Source of the DNA: an uncultured Pelagibacteraceae bacterium
GTDB lineage: Bacteria; Pseudomonadota; Alphaproteobacteria; Pelagibacterales; Pelagibacteraceae
NCBI GenBank assembly: GCA_902538255.1
Contig: CACBEJ010000001.1
Coordinates: 186,001-250,000 of the forward strand
Direction of reading: 5' to 3'
Length of the DNA stretch: 64,000 bases
Below the pieces are notes generated by a model, which did not search any database, had not been told where the DNA came from, and saw only the letters and a list, made by a program, of their open reading frames with translations. Position 1 is the stretch's first letter. Each line of letters starts with the position of its first letter. Of this stretch, positions 53,171 through 63,232 are shown in pieces. Position numbers and translations under genes: made by a program.

Positions 53171-53377
53171 ATGCCAAAATTAAAAACAAAAAGCTCAGCA
53201 AAAAAAAGATTTAAAATATCCGCTAAGGGTAAAGTTATTTCTGCTCAAGCAGGTAAAAGACATGGCATGATTAAAAGAACGAATTCACAAATAAGAAAAT
53301 TAAGGGGCACTACAACATTATCTAAACAAGATGGAAAAATTGTTAAGTCATACATGCCTTACAGTTTAAGAGGTTAA
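53171..53377 (+). CDS. rpmI: 50S ribosomal protein L35
   Basis: L35 is a small basic 50S protein. The 68 residues show the family opening [20 protein letters not shown] and the histidine-containing [11 protein letters not shown], with the C-terminal [10 protein letters not shown]. It lies in the classic infC-rpmI-rplT order, two bases before rplT. In enteric bacteria L20 represses this operon by binding its leader; the 53-base spacer upstream shows no obvious copy of that site by eye. Confidence 0.95.
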   Translation: MPKLKTKSSAKKRFKISAKGKVISAQAGKRHGMIKRTNSQIRKLRGTTTLSKQDGKIVKSYMPYSLRG

Positions 53378-53379
53378 TA

Positions 53380-53736
53380 ATGGCAAGAGCTAAAAGAGGT
53401 GTAACTAGTAAAGCTAAACATAAAAAAGTTTTAAAAGCTGTAAAAGGTCAATGGGGCAGAAGAAAAAATACAATTAGAGTTGCCAAGCAAGCTATGGAAA
53501 AATCCATGCAATACGCTTACAGAGACAGAAGAAATAAAAAAAGAGATTTTAAATCATTGTGGATACAGAGAATCAATGCTGGAGTTAGAGCTGAAGGGTT
53601 AACTTATTCAAAATTTATCAATGGTTTAAATAAATGTGGTATTGCAATAGATAGAAAAATTCTTGCTGAAATTGCTTACGATAGCCCAGAAGCATTCAAA
53701 ACAATTGTGCAAAAAGCTCAATCAGCTTTAAATTAA
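53380..53736 (+). CDS. rplT: 50S ribosomal protein L20
   Basis: L20 binds 23S rRNA early in 50S assembly and in many bacteria represses its own operon. The 118-residue protein shows [21 protein letters not shown] at the start, the [20 protein letters not shown] block and [20 protein letters not shown]. The length is normal. The ATG follows the L35 stop by two bases. Confidence 0.96.
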   Translation: MARAKRGVTSKAKHKKVLKAVKGQWGRRKNTIRVAKQAMEKSMQYAYRDRRNKKRDFKSLWIQRINAGVRAEGLTYSKFINGLNKCGIAIDRKILAEIAYDSPEAFKTIVQKAQSALN

Positions 53737-53779
53737 TCTTCGCTATTGTTTTTATTTCTTAAGGAAATAATCTACTAAT

Positions 53780-54847
53780 ATGTCAGAGATAAAAAATATT
53801 AGAGATCAGTTTATATCAAAGCTTGAAAATGATCTGAGCACTGATCAAATAAATGAAATCAAAACCGAACTCTTTGGTAAAAATGGTTTAATTTCATCAA
53901 AATTTAAAACAATAGGTTCAATTCCAGAGACTGATAGAAAAAAATTTGCATCAGATTTAAATCAAGTTAAAGATGAACTTCAAAATTTGATATCTTCTAA
54001 AATTAGTGAGATAGAAGGAAAAAAAATAAACGAAAAATTAAAAAAAGAAAAAGTTGATATAACTTTACCTGAAAGACCATTTGTTAGAGGAAAAGTTCAT
54101 CCGGTCTCACAAACCATTGATGAAATTTCATCTATTTTCTCTGAAATAGGATTTAGTGTTGAGGAAGGCCCTGATGTTGAAAATGAATATAACAACTTTA
54201 CTGCTTTAAACACACCTGACAATCATCCAGCAAGAGATATGCATGATACATTTTACTTAGATGAAAACAAAGAGGTTTTGTTACGAACTCATACTTCACC
54301 AGTTCAAATTAGAACAATGCTAAAAGACAAACCCCCATTTAAGATCATTGCTCCTGGGAGAACTTATAGATCTGATAGTGATCAAACACATACACCAATG
54401 TTTCATCAAGTAGAAGGTTTGCATATTGATACAAACATTAATATGGGGCATTTGAAAGGATGCTTGAATTATTTTATTAAAAAATTTTTTGAAGTCGAAA
54501 AAATTCAAATGAGATTTAGACCTAGTCATTTTCCATTCACAGAACCATCTGCAGAAGTCGATATTGGTTATGAAATAAAAGATGGTAAAATAATTATCGG
54601 AGAAGGAGATAAGTGGCTTGAAATTTTAGGTTGTGGCATGGTGCATCCTAATGTTTTAAGAAATGTAAAAGTAGACCCATCTAAATATCAAGGATATGCC
54701 TTTGGCATAGGTATAGACCGATTAGCGATGCTTAAATACGGCATTAATGATTTAAGAGCGTTTTTTGATTGTGACTACAGATGGTTAAATCATTTTGGTT
54801 TTGATCCACTTGATGTTCCTTCAAATTACAGAGGTTTAAGCAGATGA
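53780..54847 (+). CDS. pheS: Phenylalanine-tRNA ligase alpha subunit
   Basis: PheS holds the catalytic core of the alpha2-beta2 enzyme. The 355 residues have an N-terminal coiled coil, the motif 2 region [14 protein letters not shown], the [21 protein letters not shown] block and the C-terminal [14 protein letters not shown] [17 protein letters not shown]. All class II signatures are intact. It overlaps pheT by four bases (ATGA), so the subunits are made together. Confidence 0.96.
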   Translation: MSEIKNIRDQFISKLENDLSTDQINEIKTELFGKNGLISSKFKTIGSIPETDRKKFASDLNQVKDELQNLISSKISEIEGKKINEKLKKEKVDITLPERPFVRGKVHPVSQTIDEISSIFSEIGFSVEEGPDVENEYNNFTALNTPDNHPARDMHDTFYLDENKEVLLRTHTSPVQIRTMLKDKPPFKIIAPGRTYRSDSDQTHTPMFHQVEGLHIDTNINMGHLKGCLNYFIKKFFEVEKIQMRFRPSHFPFTEPSAEVDIGYEIKDGKIIIGEGDKWLEILGCGMVHPNVLRNVKVDPSKYQGYAFGIGIDRLAMLKYGINDLRAFFDCDYRWLNHFGFDPLDVPSNYRGLSR

Positions 54848-57252
54848 AGATTACATATGATTGGTTAAAAGATCATTTAAAAGTAAGTGCTAAAGAAGAT
54901 AAACTTCTTGAGAAACTAACAGACATAGGTCTTGAGGTTGAGAGTATTGAAAACTTATCTGAGGGATTAGATTTATTTAAGGTAGCAAAAATTACAAAAA
55001 CAGAAAAGCATCCTAATGCAGATAAACTTAAAGTTTGTGATGTTGATGTTGGTAATAAAGAAATTAAAAAAGTTGTTTGTGGTGCTGCAAATGCGAGAGA
55101 GGGCCTTCTTACTATATATGCCCCACCAGGCGCAATAATTCCAAAAAACAAAACTAAACTTGTTGTTGCTAAAATAAGAGATGTTACATCTTATGGAATG
55201 CTATGTTCTGAATCTGAATTGAATTTATCAGATGAAAGTGAAGGGATTACTGAGCTTCCGTCATCAAAATATGCAAAAAATATTGGAAAAAGTTATTTTT
55301 CTAAACCAAGTTCTAATCTTATAGATTTATCAATTACACCAAATAGACCAGACTGTCTTGGTGTTCGGGGGATAGCGAGAGATTTATCAGCTGCAGGTTT
55401 TGGAAACTTAAAACCAATAAAAGATAAAAAAATAAAATCTAATAAAAAACAAACCTTAAAAGTAAAAATAACAAAAGAAAAAAATCAAGGCTGTCTATCT
55501 TTTGGTAGCTGCTTGATAACTAACGTCAAAAATACAAAAAGCCCTCAATGGCTTAAAGATAAATTGATTTCTACAGGACAAAAACCAATATCTGCGATTG
55601 TAGATATTACAAATTATGTCATGATTGATATTAATCGTCCTTTGCATGCTTACGATGCTGACAAAATTGATAATGGAATAATTGTTAGAAATTCAAAGTC
55701 AGGAGAAGAATTTACTGCTCTAGATAATAAAAATTATAAACTAGATGATGGAATGTGTGTAATAAGTGATAACAAAGGTGTATTAGGTCTAGGAGGAATT
55801 ATTGGAGGAACAAGATCTAGTACAGAGCTAGATACAAAAAATGTTTTATTAGAGTCGGCTTATTTTGATCCAAGATCAATCAGAAAAACTGCAAAAAAAT
55901 TGAATATCGATACAGATGCTAAATTTAGATTTGAAAGAGGCATTGATCAATTATCTATTGAAGATGGATTAAATAAAGCAGCTTTTTTAATCAAAGAAAT
56001 TTGTGGTGGTGAAATTAGTAAAATAGATATTCAAAAAATTGAGTCTTATAAAAACAAATTAATAAAATTTGAACCAAAAACATTTGAAAAAATTACTGGT
56101 TTTAAAATTTCAATCAAGGAAATGATAAACATTCTAGAAAAACTTGGTTTTAAATTAAAAAAAGAAAAAAAATTCTTAAAATTATTAGTTCCCTCTTGGA
56201 GACCAGATATTATTCAAGAAATTGATGTAGTTGAGGAACTTGTAAGAATTTGTGGTTATGAAAAAATAAAAATAGAAAATCCTATTAAAGAAAGATTAAA
56301 AAATACTTTAAATCCAACTCAAAAGTTATTTCACTTTCTTCAAAGGGCAGTAGCATCTAAAGGATATTTGGAAGCAATTACTTGGTCTTTTACAGACTCT
56401 AAATATAATGATCACTTTAAAGAATACTGTAAAGAAATAAAAATTATAAATCCAATTAGTTCTGAATTGGGAGTATTAAGAAATTCAATTTTTTCAAATT
56501 TAGTAATGAACATGAGCAAAAACTTAGATAGAGGAATTAAGGATCTATCAATATTTGAAATAGGGCCAATATTTTATGGTTCACAACCTGGAGAACAGAC
56601 TACAGTTCTTTGTGGTTTGTCCGCTGGAAAAAAATCTAGACTTTCATGGATTGAAAAAGAGAGGCATATTGACGTTTTTGACATTAAAAGAGATGTTATA
56701 CAAACTTTAGTAGAAGCTGGTTATGATTCAGAAAAATTTTATATTGACGATGAAAGCCCTAATTATTACCATCCAGGAAAATCAGGTAGAGTATTTTTAA
56801 ATAAGGGAAAAGATGAAGTCGCTGCTTATTTTGGTGAAATTCATCCGAATATCATCAAAACACTTGATATTAAAACAGATTCTTTAGTAGGATTTGAAAT
56901 ATTTCTAGACAATTTAAAACAACCAAAAAAATCTTTAAAAGATCTAAAATCAAAATATTCGGTATCTGACTTCCAAAAATCTGAGAGAGATTTTGCATTT
57001 ATAGTTGATAAAAAAATAAGTGTGCAAGATTTAGTAAGTGTTATATCAAATATTGATAAAAATTTAATTTCAAATATTAAAGTTTTTGACGTTTACGAGG
57101 GAGACAATATTCCTGAGAATAATAAATCAATTGCTATAAGTGTTACTATACAATCGTCGGAAAAAACTTTAACGGATAATGACTTAGAAAAAATTAATAA
57201 TTTGATTATAGAAAAAGTTGAAAATAAAATTGGTGCTAAAATCCGTTCCTAA
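54844..57252 (+). CDS. pheT: Phenylalanine-tRNA ligase beta subunit
   Basis: PheT binds tRNA-Phe and edits mischarged tyrosine. The 802 residues start with an OB-fold tRNA-binding domain ([20 protein letters not shown]), then B3/B4 editing ([20 protein letters not shown]), B5 DNA-binding-like domain, a core-like region ([20 protein letters not shown]) and the C-terminal anticodon domain ([14 protein letters not shown]). The length matches the bacterial family. It precedes lepA by three bases. Confidence 0.96.
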   Translation: MKITYDWLKDHLKVSAKEDKLLEKLTDIGLEVESIENLSEGLDLFKVAKITKTEKHPNADKLKVCDVDVGNKEIKKVVCGAANAREGLLTIYAPPGAIIPKNKTKLVVAKIRDVTSYGMLCSESELNLSDESEGITELPSSKYAKNIGKSYFSKPSSNLIDLSITPNRPDCLGVRGIARDLSAAGFGNLKPIKDKKIKSNKKQTLKVKITKEKNQGCLSFGSCLITNVKNTKSPQWLKDKLISTGQKPISAIVDITNYVMIDINRPLHAYDADKIDNGIIVRNSKSGEEFTALDNKNYKLDDGMCVISDNKGVLGLGGIIGGTRSSTELDTKNVLLESAYFDPRSIRKTAKKLNIDTDAKFRFERGIDQLSIEDGLNKAAFLIKEICGGEISKIDIQKIESYKNKLIKFEPKTFEKITGFKISIKEMINILEKLGFKLKKEKKFLKLLVPSWRPDIIQEIDVVEELVRICGYEKIKIENPIKERLKNTLNPTQKLFHFLQRAVASKGYLEAITWSFTDSKYNDHFKEYCKEIKIINPISSELGVLRNSIFSNLVMNMSKNLDRGIKDLSIFEIGPIFYGSQPGEQTTVLCGLSAGKKSRLSWIEKERHIDVFDIKRDVIQTLVEAGYDSEKFYIDDESPNYYHPGKSGRVFLNKGKDEVAAYFGEIHPNIIKTLDIKTDSLVGFEIFLDNLKQPKKSLKDLKSKYSVSDFQKSERDFAFIVDKKISVQDLVSVISNIDKNLISNIKVFDVYEGDNIPENNKSIAISVTIQSSEKTLTDNDLEKINNLIIEKVENKIGAKIRS

Positions 57253-57255
57253 AAA

Positions 57256-59064
57256 ATGAGTTCAATTGATAACATAAGAAATTTTGCAATAATTGCACAT
57301 ATTGATCATGGAAAATCAACTATTGCTGATCGCATTATCCACAGTTGTGGTGGATTAACTGAAAGAGAGATGAAAGCTCAAGTTTTAGATTCAATGGATA
57401 TTGAAAGAGAAAGAGGTATCACGATTAAAGCCCAAACAGTTAAATTAAATTATAAAGCTAAAAATGGAAAAAATTATATTTTAAATATTATTGATACTCC
57501 AGGTCATGTAGATTTTAGTTACGAAGTAAGTAGATCTTTATACGCATGTGAAGGTTCAATTTTAATTGTAGATAGTACACAGGGTGTTGAAGCACAAACT
57601 TTAGCAAATGTTTATCAAGCTTTAGATACTAATCATGAGATTGTACCGGTTTTAAATAAAGTTGATTTACCTGCATCTGATTTAGTTAGAACGAAAAAAC
57701 AAATTGAGGATGTGATAGGAATTGATACCGAAAATGCAATTCCATGTTCAGGTAAAACTGGTGAAGGAATAGAAAATATCTTAGAGCAAATAATTACAAC
57801 ATTACCTGCTCCTGAGGGAAAAAGTTCAGCGCATTTAAAATGTTTATTAGTTGATAGCTGGTACGACACGTATCTAGGCGTAGTAATTTTAGTCAGAGTG
57901 ATTGACGGTAAACTTTCAAAACACATGAAAATAAAGATGATGTCAACCAATCAAGAATATATTGTTGAAAAAGTAGGAGTTTTTACCCCAAAACCAGTAG
58001 ATATAAATGAATTAAAAACAGGTGAAATTGGATTTATTACAACTGGGATTAAAGTTTTATCTGAAACAAAAGTTGGAGATACAATTTGTGATGCTTTACA
58101 ACCATTAAAAGAAGCACTGCCTGGATTTAAACCAAGTAAACCAGTGGTATTTTGTGGATTATTTCCTGTTGATAGTTCAGAATTTCAGAAACTAAAAGAT
58201 GGTTTAGCTAAATTACAATTGAATGATGCTAGTTTTTCATTTGAACCCGAGTCTTCATCTGCTTTAGGCTTAGGTTTTCGATGTGGATTTTTAGGTTTAC
58301 TCCATTTAGAGATTGTTACAGAAAGACTAGAAAGAGAGTTTGACGTAAATTTATTAACAACAACACCAGGAGTTGTTTACAAAGTTCATTTACACAATGG
58401 AAATATAATCGATTTACAAAATCCATCAAGCTTACCTGACCCCACTTTAATTAAATACGTAGAAGAGCCTTGGATAAAAGCAACAATAATAACACCTGAT
58501 CAATATTTAGGATCAATAATTAAAATGTGTCAGGATAAAAGAGGTGTTCAAACTAATTTAAGTTATTCAGGAAATAGAGCTGTAGTAAATTATGAACTCC
58601 CTTTAAATGAAGTAGTTTTTGATTTTAATGATAGATTAAAATCTATGACTAGTGGATATGCTAGTTTTGATTATGAGATTATTCAACATAGAGAAGGAGA
58701 TTTGGTAAAACTTGGAATCTTAGTAAATGGTGAATCTGTTGATGCTTTAGCCATGATGATACATAAGGATTTTGCTCAAAAAACCGGAAGGGAAGTTTGT
58801 GAAAAATTAAAAGATTTAATACCACGCCATAATTTTATGATACCACTGCAAGCTGCAATAGGTGGAAAAATTATTGCAAGAGAAACAATAAAAGGATTTA
58901 AAAAAGATGTGCTCACTAAAATTCATGGTGGCGGTGCAACAGATAGAAAAAGAAAATTATTAGAAAAACAAAAAAAAGGTAAGGCCAGGTCCAAACAGTT
59001 TGGAAGAGTAGAAATACCACAAGAAGCTTTCATAGGCGTGCTAAAAATTAATAAACAAAATTAA
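57256..59064 (+). CDS. lepA: Elongation factor 4 (LepA)
   Basis: LepA is a ribosome-bound GTPase implicated in initiation and ribosome biogenesis. The 602 residues show the G domain ([41 protein letters not shown]), domains resembling EF-G, and the LepA-specific C-terminus with [21 protein letters not shown]. It closes the long operon thrS-infC-rpmI-rplT-pheS-pheT-lepA; the glycan cargo island starts four bases later. Confidence 0.96.
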   Translation: MSSIDNIRNFAIIAHIDHGKSTIADRIIHSCGGLTEREMKAQVLDSMDIERERGITIKAQTVKLNYKAKNGKNYILNIIDTPGHVDFSYEVSRSLYACEGSILIVDSTQGVEAQTLANVYQALDTNHEIVPVLNKVDLPASDLVRTKKQIEDVIGIDTENAIPCSGKTGEGIENILEQIITTLPAPEGKSSAHLKCLLVDSWYDTYLGVVILVRVIDGKLSKHMKIKMMSTNQEYIVEKVGVFTPKPVDINELKTGEIGFITTGIKVLSETKVGDTICDALQPLKEALPGFKPSKPVVFCGLFPVDSSEFQKLKDGLAKLQLNDASFSFEPESSSALGLGFRCGFLGLLHLEIVTERLEREFDVNLLTTTPGVVYKVHLHNGNIIDLQNPSSLPDPTLIKYVEEPWIKATIITPDQYLGSIIKMCQDKRGVQTNLSYSGNRAVVNYELPLNEVVFDFNDRLKSMTSGYASFDYEIIQHREGDLVKLGILVNGESVDALAMMIHKDFAQKTGREVCEKLKDLIPRHNFMIPLQAAIGGKIIARETIKGFKKDVLTKIHGGGATDRKRKLLEKQKKGKARSKQFGRVEIPQEAFIGVLKINKQN

Positions 59065-59068
59065 TATT

Positions 59069-59776
59069 ATGAGATTTTTGAGAGATTTTTTTAGAAGTAT
59101 AAAATATAAATTAAAATTTATTGGAATAAAAAAAAACTTAAATTATAGCTATTTATCTAATGGCAACACAAATCAAGAATTAAAGGATTTAATGGATCAG
59201 TATGGAAGCGACAAAGGGGGGAAAAATAATCATCATAATTTCACTTATTACTATTCTCAAATATTTAACAGTAAAAAAGAAAAAATAAAAAATTTTTTAG
59301 AGATTGGATTGGGTACAAACAATACAGATATTCCAAGCAATATGGGACAGGAGGGAAAACCATTAGCTTCACTTAGAGCTTGGAGAGACTATTTTGTTAA
59401 CGCTAATATTTATGGCGCTGACATTGATAAAAGTATCTTAAAAAATGAGGAGAGAATCAAAACTTATTTTGTTGACCAAACTAATTCAAAATCTATTGCA
59501 GATATGTTCAAAAATATTGGTATTTCTAAATTTGATGTGATTTTAGAGGATGGTCTTCATGAATTTAATGCCAATATTTGTTTTTTTGAAAATTCAATTA
59601 GATTTTTGGCTGATGATGGGACTTATATTATTGAGGACGTATATTACAAAGATCAAGAAAAATTTATAAAATATTTTGAAAAAAAAAAATATAATTTTTC
59701 AATTATTGATATCTTTCACCATAAAAATATTGCCAATAACTGTTTGATAGTAATAGAAAAAAATGAGAAAGAATAA
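59069..59776 (+). CDS. MycE-like SAM-dependent O-methyltransferase-like protein
   Basis: The 235-residue protein resembles macrolide-sugar O-methyltransferases of the MycE group: LMDQYGSDKGGKNNHHNFTYY, the SAM loop FLEIGLGTNNTDIP, SLRAWRDYFVNANIYGADID, and VILEDGLHEFNANICFF with DDGTYIIEDV. It is the second member of this family in the window (see 3641). In this island of glycosyltransferases it likely O-methylates a sugar of a surface glycan. It overlaps the GT17-like gene by 14 bases. The substrate is inferred from context. Confidence 0.75.
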   Translation: MRFLRDFFRSIKYKLKFIGIKKNLNYSYLSNGNTNQELKDLMDQYGSDKGGKNNHHNFTYYYSQIFNSKKEKIKNFLEIGLGTNNTDIPSNMGQEGKPLASLRAWRDYFVNANIYGADIDKSILKNEERIKTYFVDQTNSKSIADMFKNIGISKFDVILEDGLHEFNANICFFENSIRFLADDGTYIIEDVYYKDQEKFIKYFEKKKYNFSIIDIFHHKNIANNCLIVIEKNEKE

Positions 59777-60572
59777 AATTTTTGACTGCATAACTTTTTT
59801 TGATGAAAATTTTTTAACTAATTTAAGATTTGAGATTTTAGATAAAGTTGTAGATTATTTTATTGTTTGTGAATCCAAGTTTGATCATAAGGGTGGTCCT
59901 AAGCCTATAAATTTTTTTTTAAAGAATAATAAATTTAAAAATAGAGTGAGACATTTAGTTATTGAGGAACAATTTCCAGATTTATCAAATGGATGGTTAG
60001 CAGAAAGTTATCAGAGAGAAAAAATATTTAATGGTTTAAATGATGCAAGTGATGATGATTATATTATTTTTTCTGACTCTGATGAAATTCCCAACCCAAA
60101 AATATTAGAAAATTTTTCTTTAAAAAAAAAATTTGCAATTTTTCTTCAAAAAATGTTTGTTTATAAAATTAATATTTTTAATAAATATGAAACACCCTGG
60201 GAGGGTACAAGAATTTGTCAAAAGAAATTTTTAAAAAGTTTTACTTTTTTAAGAAAAAAAATTGTTAAGAGAAATGTTTTCAAACCTTTTTGGAGAGTTG
60301 ATATTGAAAAAAATATTGAAATAATTGAAAATGGAGGCTGGCATTTTAATAATCTCTATAATATAGAAACAATCTCAAAAAAAATTAAAATATTTCCTCA
60401 TTCTGAATTTCATTCAGACGAATATACAAATTTAGAAAAAATTAAAGTAAGAATAGATAATCTAGAAGATCTTTTTGGTAGGGGACATGTATATGAAAAA
60501 GTTTCGTTAGATAAAAATTATCCACAATATATTCTAGAAAACTTAAAACTCTTCAAGGATTATATAATTTAA
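59763..60572 (+). CDS. GT17-like glycosyltransferase
   Basis: The 269-residue protein matches family 17 glycosyltransferases (beta-1,4-mannosyl-glycoprotein N-acetylglucosaminyltransferase-like): it opens IFDCITFFDENFLTNLRFEI, with YFIVCESKFDHKGGPKPI, the metal-binding DDDYIIFSDSDEIPNP and GGWHFNN with the late SEFHSDEYTN. Bacterial members sit in capsule or LPS loci and their products are mostly unknown. Its last codons (FKDYII then TAA) recur as a gene scar at 61362-61382. It overlaps the upstream methyltransferase by 14 bases. Confidence 0.8.
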   Translation: MRKNKIFDCITFFDENFLTNLRFEILDKVVDYFIVCESKFDHKGGPKPINFFLKNNKFKNRVRHLVIEEQFPDLSNGWLAESYQREKIFNGLNDASDDDYIIFSDSDEIPNPKILENFSLKKKFAIFLQKMFVYKINIFNKYETPWEGTRICQKKFLKSFTFLRKKIVKRNVFKPFWRVDIEKNIEIIENGGWHFNNLYNIETISKKIKIFPHSEFHSDEYTNLEKIKVRIDNLEDLFGRGHVYEKVSLDKNYPQYILENLKLFKDYII

Positions 60573-60573
60573 A

Positions 60574-61269
60574 GTGTTTAAAATTTTTTTTTTAATAAAG
60601 AGCAAATCATCATTTAAAATATGTTTGAATTTTTTAATAAGTAAATTTAAAAACATTCTAGATAAAAAAAAAATTGTATCATCTAAAAGGAAGCATCAAT
60701 CATTTATAAAGACCAAAAAAATTACAAAAGATTATTTTTCCTCACATGCATTTAACTTTTTGAATTATTTAAAAAATTTAAAAGCAGACTTTGATTACCT
60801 TGAGATAGGATCTTATGAGGGTAATTCAGCAATATTTGTAGCTAAAAATTTTGATAAATCAAAAATATATTGTGTAGATAACTGGGAACAAACGAATGAA
60901 TATGCTGATCATAAGAATTACTATAGTGTTGAAAAAAATTTTGATCTTAATATAAAAGATTATAAAAATGTATCTAAAATTAAAATGTCTAGTGACGATT
61001 TCTTTTTAGAAAATAGAAAAAATTTTGATGTAGTTTATATTGATGGTTATCATTATGGACCTCAAGTTTTAAAAGATTGTAAAAACGCTTGGAAATACCT
61101 TAAAAATAACGGCTACTTAGTTTGTGATGATTATATTTGGAACTTTTATAAAAATATAGAAGAGAATCCATGTTATGCTATTAATCAATTTTTAAGTGAA
61201 ATTAATGGTTATTTTAAAATTGAAAAAATTTCAAATAGTCAAATTTTTATAAAAAAGATTAATTCATAA
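60574..61269 (+). CDS. Class I methyltransferase-like protein (Methyltransf_24 type), GTG start
   Basis: The 231-residue protein has a basic N-terminus and a SAM-binding fold: DYLEIGSYEGNSAIFVAKNF, YCVDNWEQTNEY, VVYIDGYHYGPQVLKDCKNAW and GYLVCDDYIWNF. That pattern belongs to methyltransferases often found in glycan loci. The start is GTG at 60574, one base after the GT17 stop; no ATG occurs before about residue 144, so GTG is used. It is not of the MycE type seen at 59069. The substrate is unknown. Confidence 0.75.
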   Translation: MFKIFFLIKSKSSFKICLNFLISKFKNILDKKKIVSSKRKHQSFIKTKKITKDYFSSHAFNFLNYLKNLKADFDYLEIGSYEGNSAIFVAKNFDKSKIYCVDNWEQTNEYADHKNYYSVEKNFDLNIKDYKNVSKIKMSSDDFFLENRKNFDVVYIDGYHYGPQVLKDCKNAWKYLKNNGYLVCDDYIWNFYKNIEENPCYAINQFLSEINGYFKIEKISNSQIFIKKINS

Positions 61270-61282
61270 AGTTTTATAACCG

Positions 61283-61382
61283 ATGAAATATAAGTTTTTT
61301 AACATATGCCAAGTATCTTTAAAGAGAGACATTTCACTTACAATTAAAAATTACGAAAAATTTTAAAGACTATATAATTTAA
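61283..61382 (+). pseudogene. Remnant of lost glycan genes: 27-codon glycosyltransferase-like start plus a GT17-like tail
   Basis: An ATG at 61283 opens MKYKFFNICQVSLKRDISL and stops after 27 codons. The wording (NICQVSL-KRDI) looks like the first strand of a GT-A glycosyltransferase. Overlapping its end, 61362-61382 reads F-K-D-Y-I-I-stop in another frame, identical to the last six codons of the GT17-like gene (60552-60572) with three differences, all at third codon positions. A synonymous-only match means a once-functional related gene end, so this 125-base gap is probably the join left by a deletion. The origin is inference. Confidence 0.55.
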
Positions 61383-61394
61383 AATATATTTTTA

Positions 61395-62246
61395 ATGAAA
61401 AATTTATTTCTTTGTTCATTTGCAAGCTCTGATTTAAAAAGAAGCGCAGTAAGATTTGAAGAGCAAGCTATTAATATGCGTATTTATAAAAAAATCAAAA
61501 TATATGGATATAACGATTTATCGAAAGAAAAAAAAATACAAATCAGCAATTTTTTCAAAATTAAACAAAAAAGATTATATGGTTATGCTTGTTGGAAAGC
61601 ATTTGTCATAAAAAAATTATTAGATCAGATGCCAGAAGACTCTATACTACAGTATTCTGATATAGGTTGTCACTTAAATTCTAAAGGCTTAAATAGACTA
61701 GAGGAATACGTTAGACTGTGTGATAAAAATGGTATTTTAACATTTCAGTATAAAAAACCGAATTTTGAAAACTTCAATAATTTTAAATTTCAAGAATATT
61801 ACGAATATCAATATACAAAAGCAGATGCTTGGAAATATTTAAACATTAGCGATAATTCAGAAATATTGAAAACAAAACAAATTTGGTCTGGAACAATTTT
61901 TTTTAAAAACAATAAGTTTGCTAGGGAGATATTGGACAAATGGAATAGTTTATTAGATATTAACAAATTAATTGATGATAGTGCTTCTATATCAAAAAAT
62001 CATAAAGATTTTATAGAACATAGACATGACCAAAGTTTATTTTCATTGATATGTAAAAAAAGAAACGTTTATAGTCTTTCAGCCTCAGAATGTGAATGGG
62101 CTGAAGTAAATAATTCTAGAACATGGGATCATTTAATTAATTTTCCAATCCATGCAAGAAGAGATAAAAGATATAATTTTTTAAAACGTTTTTTTAATAG
62201 ACAAAAAAAAAATCTTAACAGGATGTTTAATTATGAAAAAAATTGA
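61395..62246 (+). CDS. GT-A-like putative glycosyltransferase of surface glycan synthesis
   Basis: The 283-residue protein has YGYACWKAFVIKKLLDQMPEDSILQYSDIGCHLN, the layout of GT-A-type transferases where the usual metal-binding DxD is DIG, then GILTFQYKKPNFEN and IWSGTIFFKNNKFAREIL and HRHDQSLFSLI. I recognise the type from LPS/capsule loci but cannot name a family with certainty. No signal peptide. It overlaps the DUF4422-like gene by 14 bases, like the pair at 59763. It follows the gene scar. Confidence 0.6.
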   Translation: MKNLFLCSFASSDLKRSAVRFEEQAINMRIYKKIKIYGYNDLSKEKKIQISNFFKIKQKRLYGYACWKAFVIKKLLDQMPEDSILQYSDIGCHLNSKGLNRLEEYVRLCDKNGILTFQYKKPNFENFNNFKFQEYYEYQYTKADAWKYLNISDNSEILKTKQIWSGTIFFKNNKFAREILDKWNSLLDINKLIDDSASISKNHKDFIEHRHDQSLFSLICKKRNVYSLSASECEWAEVNNSRTWDHLINFPIHARRDKRYNFLKRFFNRQKKNLNRMFNYEKN

Positions 62247-63030
62247 AATGTATTGTGTTACAAATAAAGATTCTCCTCATTTAAATAAGACTCCTTATAA
62301 TCTTGCTGCTGTTGGAAGAAACCACTTTTCAAAAAATTATCTTAGGTGTGATAATAAAGACAATATTTTTTACAAAGAAAAAAATTACTCTGAGTTAACA
62401 TTTCATTATTGGTATTGGAAAAATATGTTAAGTTTTAATAAAAGTGAGTGGATCGGATTTTGTCAAAGAAGAAGATTTTGGATTAAAAAAGAGTCAGTAG
62501 GTCAAAGAATAAACGTAAAAAATCTCAATGATCATTTATTAACCCATATTCCTGATAATATTGGAGATATAGAAAGTATAATATGTGAATCCATATCTGT
62601 GACTGGATCTAAAAGAAGTAAAATTTTTAAAAGAGGCTGGAGAAATATAATTAAAAATCCATCAATTTTTTTTAATAGAAAAAAACACAATATTTTACTT
62701 CATTTTGATATGTATCACGGATACGGAAATCTAAATAAAGCAATCAACGTCTTGAACGATGAGGATAGAGAAGAATTTAGAAATTTTGTTAATGTAAATA
62801 ATATCTTTAATCCACATATCATGTTCATTTCAAAACATGAAGTTTTAGATAAATGGTTTAAATCATTGTTTCCATGGCTGGAAAGATGTGAGAAGGTATT
62901 TGGATTTAATGATTTACTTGGCTATGATAAAACTAGATTGTATGCTTATTTAGCTGAAAGATATCTTTCATTTTGGTTTAAAAAATATACCAAATATTTA
63001 GAGCAGCCATGGATTACAATTGAAACTTAG
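62233..63030 (+). CDS. DUF4422-like putative glycosyltransferase
   Basis: The 265-residue protein resembles DUF4422: it has an opening with [19 protein letters not shown], the diagnostic FHYWYWKNM...[11 protein letters not shown] (compare the FCHYRRYF of typical members), [16 protein letters not shown] and [19 protein letters not shown] at the end. DUF4422 proteins occur in glycan loci and are thought to be transferases. Arg/Gln replace the usual CHYRRY centre, so activity is uncertain. Its TAG stop shares its G with the first base of tRNA-Ser. It is the last gene of the island. Confidence 0.7.
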   Translation: MKKIEMYCVTNKDSPHLNKTPYNLAAVGRNHFSKNYLRCDNKDNIFYKEKNYSELTFHYWYWKNMLSFNKSEWIGFCQRRRFWIKKESVGQRINVKNLNDHLLTHIPDNIGDIESIICESISVTGSKRSKIFKRGWRNIIKNPSIFFNRKKHNILLHFDMYHGYGNLNKAINVLNDEDREEFRNFVNVNNIFNPHIMFISKHEVLDKWFKSLFPWLERCEKVFGFNDLLGYDKTRLYAYLAERYLSFWFKKYTKYLEQPWITIET

Positions 63031-63119
63031 GAGAGGTGGCCGAGTGGTTGAAGGCGCACGCTTGGAAAGCGTGTAAAGGAGCAATTCTTTCATGGGTTCG
63101 AATCCCATTCTCTCCGCCA
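63030..63119 (+). tRNA. tRNA-Ser (anticodon GGA)
   Basis: 90 bases including CCA. Acceptor stem GGAGAGG / TCTCTCC (last pair G-U), discriminator G. The anticodon arm CACGC-TTGGAAA-GCGTG gives anticodon GGA (63064-63066). The long class II variable arm and the T arm ATGGG-TTCGAAT-CCCAT are clear. Its first G is the last base of the preceding TAG stop. Confidence 0.96.
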
Positions 63120-63204
63120 TTAATTAAGCCTTATATTTCAACATTAATAAACACTTTTTATTAATTGTTTAAAAAGATAAATCAGCAATTATTTTAAAAA
63201 ATGT

Positions 63205-63210
63205 TATAAT
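63205..63210 (+). promoter_or_regulatory. -10 element upstream of gyrB
   Basis: An exact TATAAT lies 22 bases before the gyrB ATG in the 113-base gap after tRNA-Ser. No good -35 hexamer stands 16-18 bases upstream. No Shine-Dalgarno is visible near the ATG. Confidence 0.4.
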
Positions 63211-63232
63211 TTATTTTTCCTAAAACAAAAAA

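Noticed and set aside
3641..63030. Natural-product (macrolide) cluster suggested by MycE-like methyltransferases
   Set aside because: No polyketide or peptide synthase is present; the neighbours are core genes or glycan genes, so sugar methylation of surface glycans is the simpler reading.
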